This document shows, piece after piece, positions 8,601 through 17,334 of a stretch of DNA of 20,996 bases. Each line of letters starts with the position of its first letter. Position 1 is the first letter of the stretch. The DNA is from Chara braunii. Its lineage: Eukaryota; Streptophyta; Charophyceae; Charales; Characeae. Below the pieces are notes generated by a model. It saw nothing but the letters and a program-made list of their open reading frames with translations. It searched no databases and was not told the origin of the DNA. The DNA lies in NCBI GenBank assembly GCA_003427395.1, contig BFEA01000424.1, forward strand, positions 934,734-955,729, written 5' to 3'. The position numbers and the translations under genes were made by a program.

Positions 8601-8743
8601 GGGCCCGGACCCGCGGATGCTCCACCAACTGCCGTGCATAGCATCAGTGCAGCCAGCATTGCTAGGAAGATCACCACAGCTTTGGAGGAGGAGAACCATG
8701 AGGACGAGGAGGAGGAAGAGGAGGAGGGGTGGGGACACGCCAT
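5606..8743 (-). CDS. Receptor-like protein kinase with NHL/beta-propeller-like ectodomain
   Basis: Encodes a 1045-aa type I membrane receptor kinase, TAA stop at 5606-5608. I chose the ATG at 8741-8743 (context TTG-ATG-GCG); an in-frame TTG just upstream is not a likely start. In order: a Ser run and hydrophobic signal peptide (about residues 20-45), a Glu run (90-103), an ectodomain (about 140-518) with several N-glycosylation sequons and an NHL-like repeat (334-401: LAGN, DGTG, ARF, LYVGD), one membrane span (555-580) followed by Arg residues, and a Ser/Thr kinase domain (about 680-1040). Visible kinase residues: VALK lysine 724, Glu 741, HRD 840-842 followed by VKSSN, DFG 863-865, APE 896-898. 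This RD-type set predicts an active enzyme phosphorylating protein substrates at the plasma membrane. Odd points: the Gly loop has one extra residue, and a Pro-rich insert (784-811) lies in the N/C-lobe linker. No introns are evident. The ligand is unknown; the propeller call is weaker than the kinase call. Confidence 0.93.
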   Translation of the reverse strand: MACPHPSSSSSSSSSWFSSSKAVVIFLAMLAALMLCTAVGGASAGPGPEEDHVRDSSQSNRPCARSAGLAARKVMSFDARGEEEREGQEEEEEEEEEEEEEEMDGTRRDVLESGIGIFPEANHDNQSEGRRTNRRIEQEVPAALYPWLQFNKSLLTLHGNVLPDITANNSLDYQRRYIHALILSQDGSTLYFAHDKYDTDSQIGKAVRLPNPSSLPPSATSSQSQTSPQSLLYEVSNILKKAIDITGSSRANRVTGLEILEDNVTLLVGYEETQEIHQVWVENGREEVFIAGPLAAKYGMARHPKELWLFVSSPPQIQKVPLKQGAPIKSIILLAGNHEPASIPENMDGTGSSARFGSGGPRIVSRSVSRDGALLYVGDRGFLLVRRVHTATGVTETLSFANGTHVAMPFGPLAAVITSDDCNLFVTGWPDTKPPTGQPSVVRWVALDAPHGNVSWTKDIVLFNRTPPSALDKQDWTGVNEPSRLLLSHNDADLYVGTSNGEIFHFAINRSALHKCGSIDPANSPGFGPLPRYDPPTVPPPSSSSRLSSSSDGISFLKLTIVLCVITVALLGVWITLVLWWTRRLCFRPEKDYAIAASAAHQPKTQQQRWLCSCIFFGHPNTLSPGDKACSSGDFKTTATTTTTMTSLSLLHGDGDQLEFAAISLELDHLDAPRPIPFTDLREATDGFSDRHKVVGARGGFGDLYRATMRVGGERQEMTDVALKLMRGGLDELKRKQFLSEVTTFSRARHVHLCKLLGYCVERNMVVLVYPFISGGSLHDRLHPRPRPSAQALPSPTTGPSLPPPPPPTPLGWRSRLSVALQIGTALRYLHEELEPPLLHRDVKSSNVLVDGSGEQVKAYLTDFGLARLGNPSSGLERGRETVQTAFRAGTIGYMAPEYAIGLKLTAKNDVYAFGVILLEMVTGKSALFWRTNGDQPEMDALDMYDVTLSDSETDCGHHPIVLVLWARKTFKKVPHWDYQLLSKMVDPHLVQSFEVPGGSEWERETLCAIAKLSQECTDVEASKRPMMGVVVERIKAIVQEQGRT
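8433..8479. repeat. (CTC)n microsatellite inside the kinase ORF
   Basis: A CTC/CTT trinucleotide run that reads as a poly-glutamate tract on the coding (minus) strand, in the region between signal peptide and propeller. Length changes here would keep the frame. Confidence 0.9.
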
Positions 8744-9045
8744 CAAGATAAACAGGTGTGTGAGCGTTTTACTCGTGACTGTCGGCGGCGGATCCGAGTT
8801 GCACCTCCTTTCCTGCGATAGCTCTTTTTTGAGGCCGCCGATCCCAACAGGGAGGAGTGATTATTGCCAATTATCCTTACCCTCGGTCTTTTCTGGTTTA
8901 ATCTCGTGCATGGCCTCTCCATAAGGCTAGCTGGCCCTGAGTCGATGACATCGCCACTGTAACAGTTACTGCCGCTGTCAGCATCTCAGTAAGTTGAGTC
9001 GACATCTCGGTAAATTGCCCCCGTCGGATGGTCGACGTTGTACTA

Positions 9046-9137
9046 ACGATTGCCAAGTCGGCCAAATGTTATCCGATTGCCACGTAGGAACATTCTCCAA
9101 TTGCCACATAGAAACATTATCCAATTGCCACGTGGGA
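9046..9137. repeat. 24-bp tandem repeat with G-box
   Basis: Units start at about 9046 (diverged), 9071, 9095 and 9119, each containing GATTGCCA or AATTGCCAC and an ACATT end. The last unit contains the palindrome CCACGTGG (9128-9135), a plant G-box core; the earlier units carry CACGTA or CACATA. A small frame on the minus strand through this repeat (repeated TWQ residues) is probably not a gene. Confidence 0.75.
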
Positions 9138-9388
9138 GTGCCACGGCCAGGGTGCTGAGGTGGATATGAATGACCTCTCATTCGTCAAACGGCCACCAAC
9201 CGGACCAGGTCCTGCTACCTATGGCGGAAAGGACAACACGAGGATGCACATGGTTGGGATGAGAACCAGATTCAGCGAGCTATATATATTGGATAATAAT
9301 GCTCTAACAGACACACAATTTAATAAAAATGGTTTAAACAAATACAAAAAAATACATAAAATCATATTAAAACGTTTAAAATAAAAAT

Positions 9389-9392
9389 ATAG
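9389..9392. other. Target site duplication, left (ATAG)
   Basis: ATAG directly precedes the TG of the left LTR and is repeated at 18426-18429 directly after the CA of the right LTR. Confidence 0.8.
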
Positions 9393-10552
9393 TGCAAGGA
9401 ATATGAGTGAGAACGATAATACAGAAAGCGAAGTCGCGAAAGCACACAGATGTCCAACTAGTCGTGTACAAGCAGAGAGCAAAAATGCACCGAGATTCCA
9501 TCCACATAAGAGCAATACAATGGTTCAGAAGTCATGAGCCAATGTTCAAGCCCTCAGGCCACACCAACACAATATCCAATGTCGCTCCTTTCTGTCTGGC
9601 GCCCAGCGCCCAGTCAACACTACTTGCCTATCCTACCTACATCAGCATTCATGCAACAGGCTCACTTCGACTCTTGAAGACTAATGTACATGACGTCAAC
9701 ACCATAGCCGACCTCTCTCATGTACCAGGTATGTATCTCGTTTTCCCTCGTCAGACCCTGTCCACCCACACTCGCCTCCTTCCTGAAGACCGCCGATCGC
9801 CCTCTTACCCCCTAGCGCCCTGCTGCCCAGCAGCACCCCTCTTCACCTCACAAGCGCCCACACGCGCGCTGGCCGCTAACCGAGCACGCAGCCTGTCGCA
9901 CAGCAACGCAGCAGCGTGACCGCAATGCCTGTGTGGGCCAGAATGCCAGACCCTGCCTGCCTCTCTTCGTATATGGAGGTGGCAGCCCGTGGTCGGCCGT
10001 GTGCGGGCCTGGCCAAGAAGCATCCAGTAGCTTCCGGTCTGGCCCTGGTGCCTGCGCCCAGACCCAGCCTTGCAGTTGAGGGCCTGGGCCTCGTACAGTT
10101 GGGCACACCCCACATTTCCACACTTCGTCAGTTTTCTGTATCTGCACAGGACCCGGGGTATGTACGCCGACGATGCTGCTTTTGCGTAGGCCCGTAGCCA
10201 CTTTGTGATGTATTGGCCCTGCACTGTGTGTATGTGCCCAGTCGCAACTACCAGTGCCTGGGCCCGTAGCCACTTTGTGATGTATTGGCCCTGCATTGTG
10301 TGTATGTGCCCAGTCGCAACTACCAGGGCCTGGGCCAAACTGTACGGCGCAGCTTAGGGAGGCTCACGCTTCCATTCAACCAACTGGCGTGCTGCAACAG
10401 CCTGAGTACCCACATATGGAAAATGTCGAGTTTTGGCCTCTAATGAATATTCAGGCCCACCTTCACTTAGGGCGGGCACTGGGCTTGCTGAGGGCCTCTG
10501 CCCAGAACATGTGCATGTCTGATAAGGGCCCTGCAAGGGCTTATTCCTCGCA
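9393..10552 (-). repeat. 3' LTR (left copy)
   Basis: 1160 bp, aligned over its length with 17335-18425. It is longer than its partner mainly because of a 72-bp tandem duplication at 10189-10332. Open frames inside it (for example 9805-10338 minus) recur in the other LTR simply because the LTRs are copies; they resemble no known protein. Confidence 0.95.
10189..10332. repeat. 72-bp tandem duplication in the 3' LTR
   Basis: Units at 10189-10260 and 10261-10332 both start GGCCCGTAGCCACTTTGTGA and are nearly identical. The other LTR has a single, shorter equivalent (about 18130-18210), so the duplication arose after or during insertion. Confidence 0.9.
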
Positions 10553-10567
10553 TTTCATCCCCCTTGG
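10553..10567 (-). other. Polypurine tract of the retrotransposon
   Basis: The minus strand reads CCAAGGGGGATGAAA immediately before the TG of the 3' LTR, where the plus-strand primer for reverse transcription is expected. Confidence 0.8.
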
Positions 10568-10590
10568 CTTCGAAAGTCCGTTGAGATGCT

Positions 10591-13500
10591 TCAAGCTGGT
10601 GCCTTCCCGTTCAGTCTGCATTCATATTCAGCCACGATCTGAGGAGCTGTCTTCACAAGTTCCTCCCTTGTTAACCATCAATCTTCTTTAGGATCAGTAT
10701 GATGCCTGAACGGAACTCTGTGCTCTCTCACAGGTTTAGGCAGTCTACCTCTGCCAGCTGGCTTGAGAACAGGCATGTCTCTGTGCTCCAGGATATGATT
10801 GACGTCCACGTGACCATCCATGGTTGGGGGCAGCATAGATCTCCTTGATGGGAATTGTTCAGTCTCAGCGAAAGGTGCAAGCTTAGGGTAAGTGCATAGG
10901 TGACCAGGGATACGAATTACGTGCGAGGGACCACCCAAATCACTACGCACAACATCCATGACCTCCCTGGGACCGAAGTACTGAGGCATTAGTTTTCTAG
11001 AGATGCCGAACTCCTGTCCCAACTCACTAGCCTTGACCCAGACACGTTCCCCTACCTGAAATGTGGACTGTCGACAATACTTGTTTTCATAAGCAATCAT
11101 TGCTTCTTGAGATTTCTTGATGTGTTCAATAGTCTGCTGCAACAACTTCTCGTACTAGACACCGTAATCTATGGTTTCAGTGGTTGCAACAGTTCGGTTT
11201 TCGGGTAGGAGGAAGTCTAGAGCAGATCTAGGCTTCCACCCCAAATGCAGCTGATTAGGGATGACATTTGTGGTGCTATGTACAACGTTGTTGTACAGAC
11301 TGGTGATGAGAGGTAATTTCTCATCCCAGTCTTTCTGGTTGGGCTTAATGTAATGCCTGCACCACTCGATTCATATGTTCAGCCTGCCCATTGGCTTCGG
11401 AATGATTCCCAAAAGTCATTTGGAGCTGGCTGCCCCTCTGTTCAGCGGCCGTCTTCCACATCTCGCTGATGAATTGGACATCTCTATCACTAACAATAGT
11501 CTTTGGCAGTCCAAAGTCACGTATCCATGAATAACTTGATGATGTCCTCAATCTTGGCAGTCTTCGGCATGACAATTAGTTTAGCGTACTTAGTAAACGT
11601 ATCAACTATGATGAAGATATGTCTCTTGCCACTCTTGCTAGTCACGAACGTATCCACGAAGTCCATGGAAACACTCTGTCCCGGACCAACAGGAATGGGT
11701 AGAGGCTTTAAATCCCCTTTAATAACCCAAGCGGAGCTTGAGTCCGCGGATTGTCCCGCTGACAGACTTGGCAACTTGAAGTCTGAATGTAGGTCTTCAC
11801 ATCGTCAAACATGTTAGGCCACTAGAATCGTTGTACCAAGTTCACACTAGTCTTTTTGTAGCCGAAACGTCTTGTCGCGTCATGGTACTCACCTAAAAAT
11901 AAACTACGCAAATTCTCTCTAGATGGAAAGACTAATCTTTTGAATCCCTCCTTCTCAAGAAAGAGCAATCCATCCACCATCAAAAACTCATCAGTTATGG
12001 CCTTGTCTTTGGCCTCAAGTGTGCGAATGATGTCCATCGTGACAGGGCCTTCCTTGTAGGCTTCCACCAAGGATCGAGATACATCATCGGATAAGCCAAA
12101 CTCAGTGATCAGCCCACCCAGGTAGTTTGCGCTACGTGATAGAGCATCAACAACCTTGTTATACTCTCCTTTCACATAGTCAAGCTTGAAGTCGTATTGA
12201 TCTATGACTTCAATCCAACATTTGAGTGCATCGGAGAGAACAGGTTGTGTCCTGATCCACTTAAGTGTTTGATGGTCGGTCCTCAAGTAGAAAAACCTTC
12301 CCAACAGATAGTGCCTCCAATGGACAAGTGCCTTATAGAGGGCATAGAGTTCTCTTTCGTAGGTGGACTTCGCCAACTTCTTTGATGGCATATTCTCGCT
12401 CATGTACTCGATCGGCCTTAACTTCTTCCCTTCCTGTTGCGCCAGCATTGCGCCAATGCCATATTGGCTTGCGTCAGTGGTCACTACAAATGGCCTTCGA
12501 GGATCGGGGACCATGAGAACCTCATGATGTGTAAGGGCATGTTTCAATCTCTTGAAAGAAGCCTCACATTCGTTTGTCCATTCCCATAGAGTGTCAAGAC
12601 GCGTTAGGTCCGTCAAGGGAGATGCTATCGTGCTATAGTTCTGTACAAAATTGCGGTAATAACCACACATCCCCCAGAACGATCTGACCTCAGTTACAAA
12701 CTGGGGTCGTGGCCAGTCTCTAATGCTAGCCACCTTCGCATCCTGAGGCCTAATCCCTTCCGCGTATACTTCATGACCCAAGTACAAGATTTTGGTGCGA
12801 CCAAACTCGCATTTCTTATACTTGCGTTGTTGGAGGAAAAAAAACACTTCATCTACATGTTCAGCATGCTCTTCGACAGTCCTACTAAAGATACAAATGT
12901 CGTTGAGGTACACAACAATAAACTTATCCAAGTAGTTATGGAAAATCCTATTCATGACCTGCTCGAAAGTACTCGGCGCATTGCAAAGGCCGAAACTTCC
13001 CCGAAAGGCATCACCACAAACTCGTACAGACCATACCTAGTCTTAAATGCGGTTTTGTGCTGGTCGTCTGGTCGAATGGCAATTTGATGGTAACCGAACT
13101 TCAAGTCTATCTTGGTAAAGGACTTATATCCTTGCACCCTTCCAATAGGTCATCGGTGTGCAGTGGGGGCTCTGCGTTCTTAACGGTGACGACATTGAGG
13201 CCCGTATAATCAATGCACATCTTTAGTCATCCCCCCTTCTTAGGTACGAATAGGAATGGTGAGCCGAAGGGGGAGATGTTAGGTCGTATCCAACCCTTTT
13301 CTATGAGCTCTTTCGGTTGGTGCCGGAGCTTGTCCAACTCGGCATGAACCATCGTTCTCCCTTTGGGTATTTTGCTCCCAGGGATGATCTCTATGGCATG
13401 GACAACCTCCCTATCTATGACGCTTGTGGGCTCCTCAAACAGATCAGGGTACTTGGCAATGATACTCTCGATCTCCGTGGTGATTTTAAGGCCTCCCCTT

Positions 13501-14081
13501 TCTCAGAGACAAAGATCATGTACATACCCTCCTCTTGGTTCTATTTATAGTAATTATAGAAGTTCGATGTGCACAAACACCCGTAGGAGTTAATTAAGCT
13601 TCTAGTCTAACGGTCCTCCCATTAGGCAGCTCATGCTTCAACAATTTCTTGTCCCAGTCAAACTAAGGTTCGGCAACCTTAAAGTATTACATACCTAACA
13701 ACATGTCAAATGGTAGGTCACCGCTACCTACGAACGAAATCTTATGATCAAGTCCCCCTCCTGCATAGGAGAAATGCAGGCTACATCCTTAACGTCGTTC
13801 TCCACCAACATGCGCTCTTTGTTGGCCAAAGCAGATGTTACCGGTCTACTAAGGCGCTGCACCCGGTCATGTAAGCGCAACCTATCAACGCAGTCGCGAC
13901 TGATAAAGTTCTGCGTGGAGCCGATGTCTATGAAGGCATCGCACTTACGGCCACCTACACCAACTTCCACAATGAAGTGCTCCCCTCTAGGCCCTCGACT
14001 TAGTGCCACCCAGGACTCACGAGGGTCCCTTGCCGACCACTCACTTTGTAGGTACTCTAAGGTCGCAGACACATCCAACAA
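10591..14081 (-). pseudogene. pol: pol: protease, RT, RNase H, integrase, chromodomain-like tail
   Basis: A decayed Ty3/Gypsy polyprotein. Protease (14081-13728) keeps an FIDIGSTQNFIS active-site stretch, where the usual DS/TG is DIG. RT starts around 13330; it has a TGA at 13227-13229, a frameshift near 13145 and about 10 extra bases near 13000. The RT metal-binding motif reads YLND instead of YxDD. RNase H follows in the same open frame (12955-11822) with TTDAS, YERELYAL, RTDHQTLKW and DALSRS. The integrase zinc region ends in a TAG near 11822 and has lost a His. The catalytic core is broken by frameshifts near 11720, 11522 and 11350, but MDFVDTF, VSDRDVQF and the NHSEANGQAE stretch mark the DDE residues. 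A TAG near 11150 precedes the integrase C-terminal domain with its YFGPREV motif (11145-10678). A TGA at 10678-10680 interrupts the chromodomain-like end, which continues in frame to 10591. No functional enzyme is expected. Confidence 0.93.
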
Positions 14082-14283
14082 GTAGAGTATCGTTGGGTAT
14101 GCGTCTGCGCAGTGACTAAGGAGTCAATAGCTTCGGCCTACTCTTGAAACGGGGAGGGTACATCACCCGCTTCAACACGACTAAAAGCAGTTACAACTTC
14201 TACTGGCCCTAGGTGTCTCGCGAGCTGGAGCTCGGAGAGGACCCACCCTAGGAGAAGGGAATCCCACCCTTAGGTGGTATCTT

Positions 14284-15976
14284 CTATGAGACCTTCGCGT
14301 TCTTGCATCTAAACTGTTGATGGTCATACTCGTTGCAGTTAATGCAAGCACCCCGCGAATAACAGTCTCGCCACACCTCTTGGTCCAAACCCGCTCTAAC
14401 CCAAGCTGCAATCTTGTTTGGATTCTGGTTTTGCCCCTGACTCCTCTGTTGACCGCCCTTGCCACGACCACCCGATTTAACCTTTACTAATGAAGCGAGG
14501 TAGCTACCTATAGCACTATCCACGTCGTCAAACTCTGAGTCGTCCACAAGATTAGACACATCATTGATCTCAGTTTGATTCCCATCGGAATCAACCATCA
14601 TCAATCGACTACCCTTCTTTTTCCACTCTTGTGGACTCTTTTTTTTTTTTTCATCCGTAGAGGGTGTCTAAAAACCTCCTAGCGTAACCTCTAAATCTAA
14701 GGTCTTTTTGCTAAAGCTCTCAAACGTGTGATACTCTAGTCGAGCCTCGCTGGCTAGCAAGTTCTCGATGTCTGTGGGAAGACACCTCAAGAACATGGTC
14801 AACAAGACCTGTGGATTATATTGTACCCCAGGGACGACAATCAAACGCTCTACGGTAAAAATGAGTTCACATACGAACTTGTACTTTTTAACATCGAGTT
14901 TCAGCAACTCATCACTGGCAATCTGTGCCGCTGTGGGTTGTGCCATCGCGCTTCTACCAAGTCCATAAAGCTCTCTAGGGTATGGGTCTCAGCCCAATCA
15001 CCCATGTTCCTGCCGAATCCCTTTGAAACCACTAATCCGTTTAGCCAGCGAGTTGTTGATCCTTCTAGGTAGGATGCAACGGTTATCACTTCTTCCATTA
15101 CCAGCATCCTCTTCGCCCTTACCCACATGGAAACCGTTCTCACACATGTGTCGAGAGCCTCCTCCTTCTTATCACCTAAGAAGGTGGAGGGTGGTTTCAA
15201 TGGGGATTTGGGGTACCATGGTTGTTGTTGTCCCACTGGTGAGACAAGCGGCGGATGAGGTGTAGCACCAATCGTTGGACCAGAAGATGAAGAAGCAACA
15301 CTCTGAGATAAGGTTTCTGCTGAAGTACCGCTTGGTAGTGGTCCGGACTGAGGTAGATATGGGTCTGTCATTGCCGATAAAGGCAACGGCTATCGAAAAG
15401 TTGCTGGCCTGAATCCCGGCCTGTGCATGGCGTTCAGGATCTGGTCAAGGGTATCTTGGATCGCGCCCTGTTTGTTGTCCATGTACGCATGCATGGACAG
15501 GATGCTCTCCTTGACAATCTTTGTGTTGTTGTCAAGGGCCGAGTCATCTAAACCCTCTAATGCAGCTTTGGCTGCCTCTTTTCCCTCAAGTTTGACACTT
15601 CTATCTCTAATTTCTTTCTCCCTATTGGTAGCATCTCTAAGTTCCTTCTCTAGCCTTAAGCGCATCCTTTCTACCTACAGGAGCTCCATCTGCTCCTGGT
15701 GAGTGGAGGCGGCGAGCTGGACTGCACGCCCCGCCATCTGACTAGAGCCAACTCCTGACGTACTGGGATGGACCAGCCATGCGGCATGCAGAGTGACTGT
15801 CCAACCGAGGTTGCAGCAGTTGCTGCTGCAGATGTAGCCATTGCTACTACACTGGCTGCTGCTGCCGCCAACGTTCTTTCCGCAACTGCTGTTGCTTCCC
15901 TAGCAGTCTCAAGTACTCGGGCCCTTACTTCGGCCCTTAGTCTTCCTTCATCCCCTGGTAGTAGGACCTGGAACAC
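14284..15976 (-). pseudogene. gag: gag: capsid/nucleocapsid remnant with CCHC knuckle
   Basis: Structural polyprotein of the Ty3/Gypsy element. The N-terminal part (15976-15390) is Ala- and charge-rich, probably coiled coil. The capsid (retrotrans_gag-like) region lies at about 15230-14690, recognised from the PSTFLGDKKEEALDT, SYLEGSTTRWLNGL and LRCLPTDIENLL stretches. The nucleocapsid has a perfect C-x2-C-x4-H-x4-C knuckle (CINCNEYDHQQFRC, about 14350-14300) beside a Gly/Lys/Arg/Gln-rich basic stretch. Breaks: TAG at 15675-15677, TAG at 15390-15392, a frameshift near 14925, TAG at 14668-14670 and a stop at 14284. A frameshift upstream of 15677 also separates the first segment. Before decay it would have packaged element RNA. 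The true start is not identifiable. Confidence 0.88.
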
Positions 15977-17313
15977 TACGGGTATTCTTCTTGTGTCCCG
16001 TCGTGTTTGTCTCTTATCGTCAGATGTACCTTTACCACCTTTTGATCCACTTATCGACTAGGAAGACGTTGTCTGCACTAGGACTCTCTTTGGAACCTAC
16101 CGCAGCTTGCGCCTGGCTGGTTCTAAAAATAAATAAATAAAAATAATATCCGACAAGTCACTTAAGCTACCGTTCAATTGGTATCAACATCATTTACACA
16201 GATTGTACACATAATCTAAATCTACTTTGATTAGTTCTCTTACAGCAGGTTCGAAGAGAACTGGTTATGGTGAAACACTACAGTTCTAGTCTAGGTTGTC
16301 TGTGAGGTGTTAGCAGTCAGTCAACCAACTAATCAAAATAAAATAAACTATGTGAGCAGATGTATGCATAATGGGTATGGTTGTGTTTGCCAGTTGAGTC
16401 TCAATTGGAATCTTTGTCACCTGTATCCAACATGTCTATAGCCATCATCGAGCGCCAGTGTCTAAGGTGTGCATTAACGGCCCATCCCTGTGCCCAAGGT
16501 CTATGCTTATGACCAGAACTGCCCTTTTTTTACCCTCGCGTGCAACGAGCCTTATGTCTGACTGATCTGGCTGATCAAGAGGCAGTTTAGGGACAGCCCC
16601 CCACGGTCCTCAAGAATTGTTTAACGTCGCAATCAGGACGCCAATCACAACCAAAATTGAATGGACAGTTCAGACCCCCGCCATAAATATTTTTAGACGG
16701 TCTGAATAGCGTCTGCATAGGACTGGTCAGTCCGCACACCCCTTCTATCAGTGCATCAAAGAGCCTTCAAAGGACAAAGCAGCATGGCTTGTATGTACTA
16801 CACCCATGGGTTGGCATGGTCACCGTGACCCGTGCTTCGACCAGGGCCCTTCAGAGTCGCTGCCCTCTCCTGCCAGATGCACCACCGGGAGGAATGTCGT
16901 CTCTCAAGGTAGAGCGCTCACGACTCCTCACACAAAAGAGAGGAGACTCAAGGTTGGACTTATCTCCTCACGGTAAGAAGAGATTGAGAGGGTAGATAAG
17001 GTAAGGGAACAACGTACCTGGAGATAGCTGCCCCCAACCACTGATTTCTCACCAATTGAGCTGACATGCATTTCAATGACCGGTCATAGCTTTGGTACCA
17101 CCCACAATGCAATGCAGTGCCACCTCAGTCAAAATGCTACATCAGCATGCTCTCATCATCATACATACATCCGCTGTCGCCACAGCCTTCCAGCGGCCGA
17201 CCCCTCTACCTGGGTCCCGCTTATCAAGCCAGCGCCAAAGCATCCTCACTGCACAGAAGCATCGCCAGCGCACCAAGTAACATTGTCGCCAGCGCCAGGT
17301 AAGTGGTGATCAT
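15977..17313 (-). other. Retrotransposon 5' leader, no intact gene
   Basis: About 1.3 kb between the primer binding site and recognisable gag. The start of gag may extend to about 16060. The rest has no ORF with recognisable motifs on either strand; 16120-16150 is an A/T run. A long leader of this kind could hold packaging signals, which cannot be seen from sequence alone. Confidence 0.6.
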
Positions 17314-17331
17314 GAACCAGCTCCGATACCA
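17314..17331 (-). other. Primer binding site (initiator Met tRNA type)
   Basis: Three bases after the 5' LTR end, the minus strand reads TGGTATCGGAGCTGG. The plant initiator-Met primer site normally begins TGGTATCAGAGCC, so 13 of the first 15 positions agree by my comparison. It primes minus-strand DNA synthesis in a functional element. Confidence 0.82.
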
Positions 17332-17334
17332 AAT

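Larger units (their letters stand above)
8744..9392 (-). promoter_or_regulatory. 5' flank of the kinase gene
   Basis: This is the 650-bp stretch between the kinase start codon and the retrotransposon end, so it must hold the proximal promoter and 5' UTR. I see no clear TATA box close to the start codon. An inverted CCAAT (ATTGCCAATTAT on the plus strand, about 8865) and a G-box (9128-9135) are candidate elements. Most of 9180-9392 is AT-rich. Confidence 0.5.

Noticed and set aside
8744-8746. In-frame TTG one codon upstream as the kinase start
   Set aside because: Non-ATG starts are rare in nuclear genes, and an ATG with G at +4 follows at once at 8741-8743.
8978-9181. 67-codon frame on the minus strand upstream of the kinase, with repeated TWQ residues
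   Set aside because: It coincides with the 24-bp DNA repeat and has no recognisable domain. An upstream ORF is possible only if transcription starts above 9181.
9805-10338. 177-codon open frame, with a similar one at 17798-18193
   Set aside because: The two resemble each other only because they lie in the paired LTRs. They show no known domain, and the 24-residue internal repeat is the 72-bp duplication.
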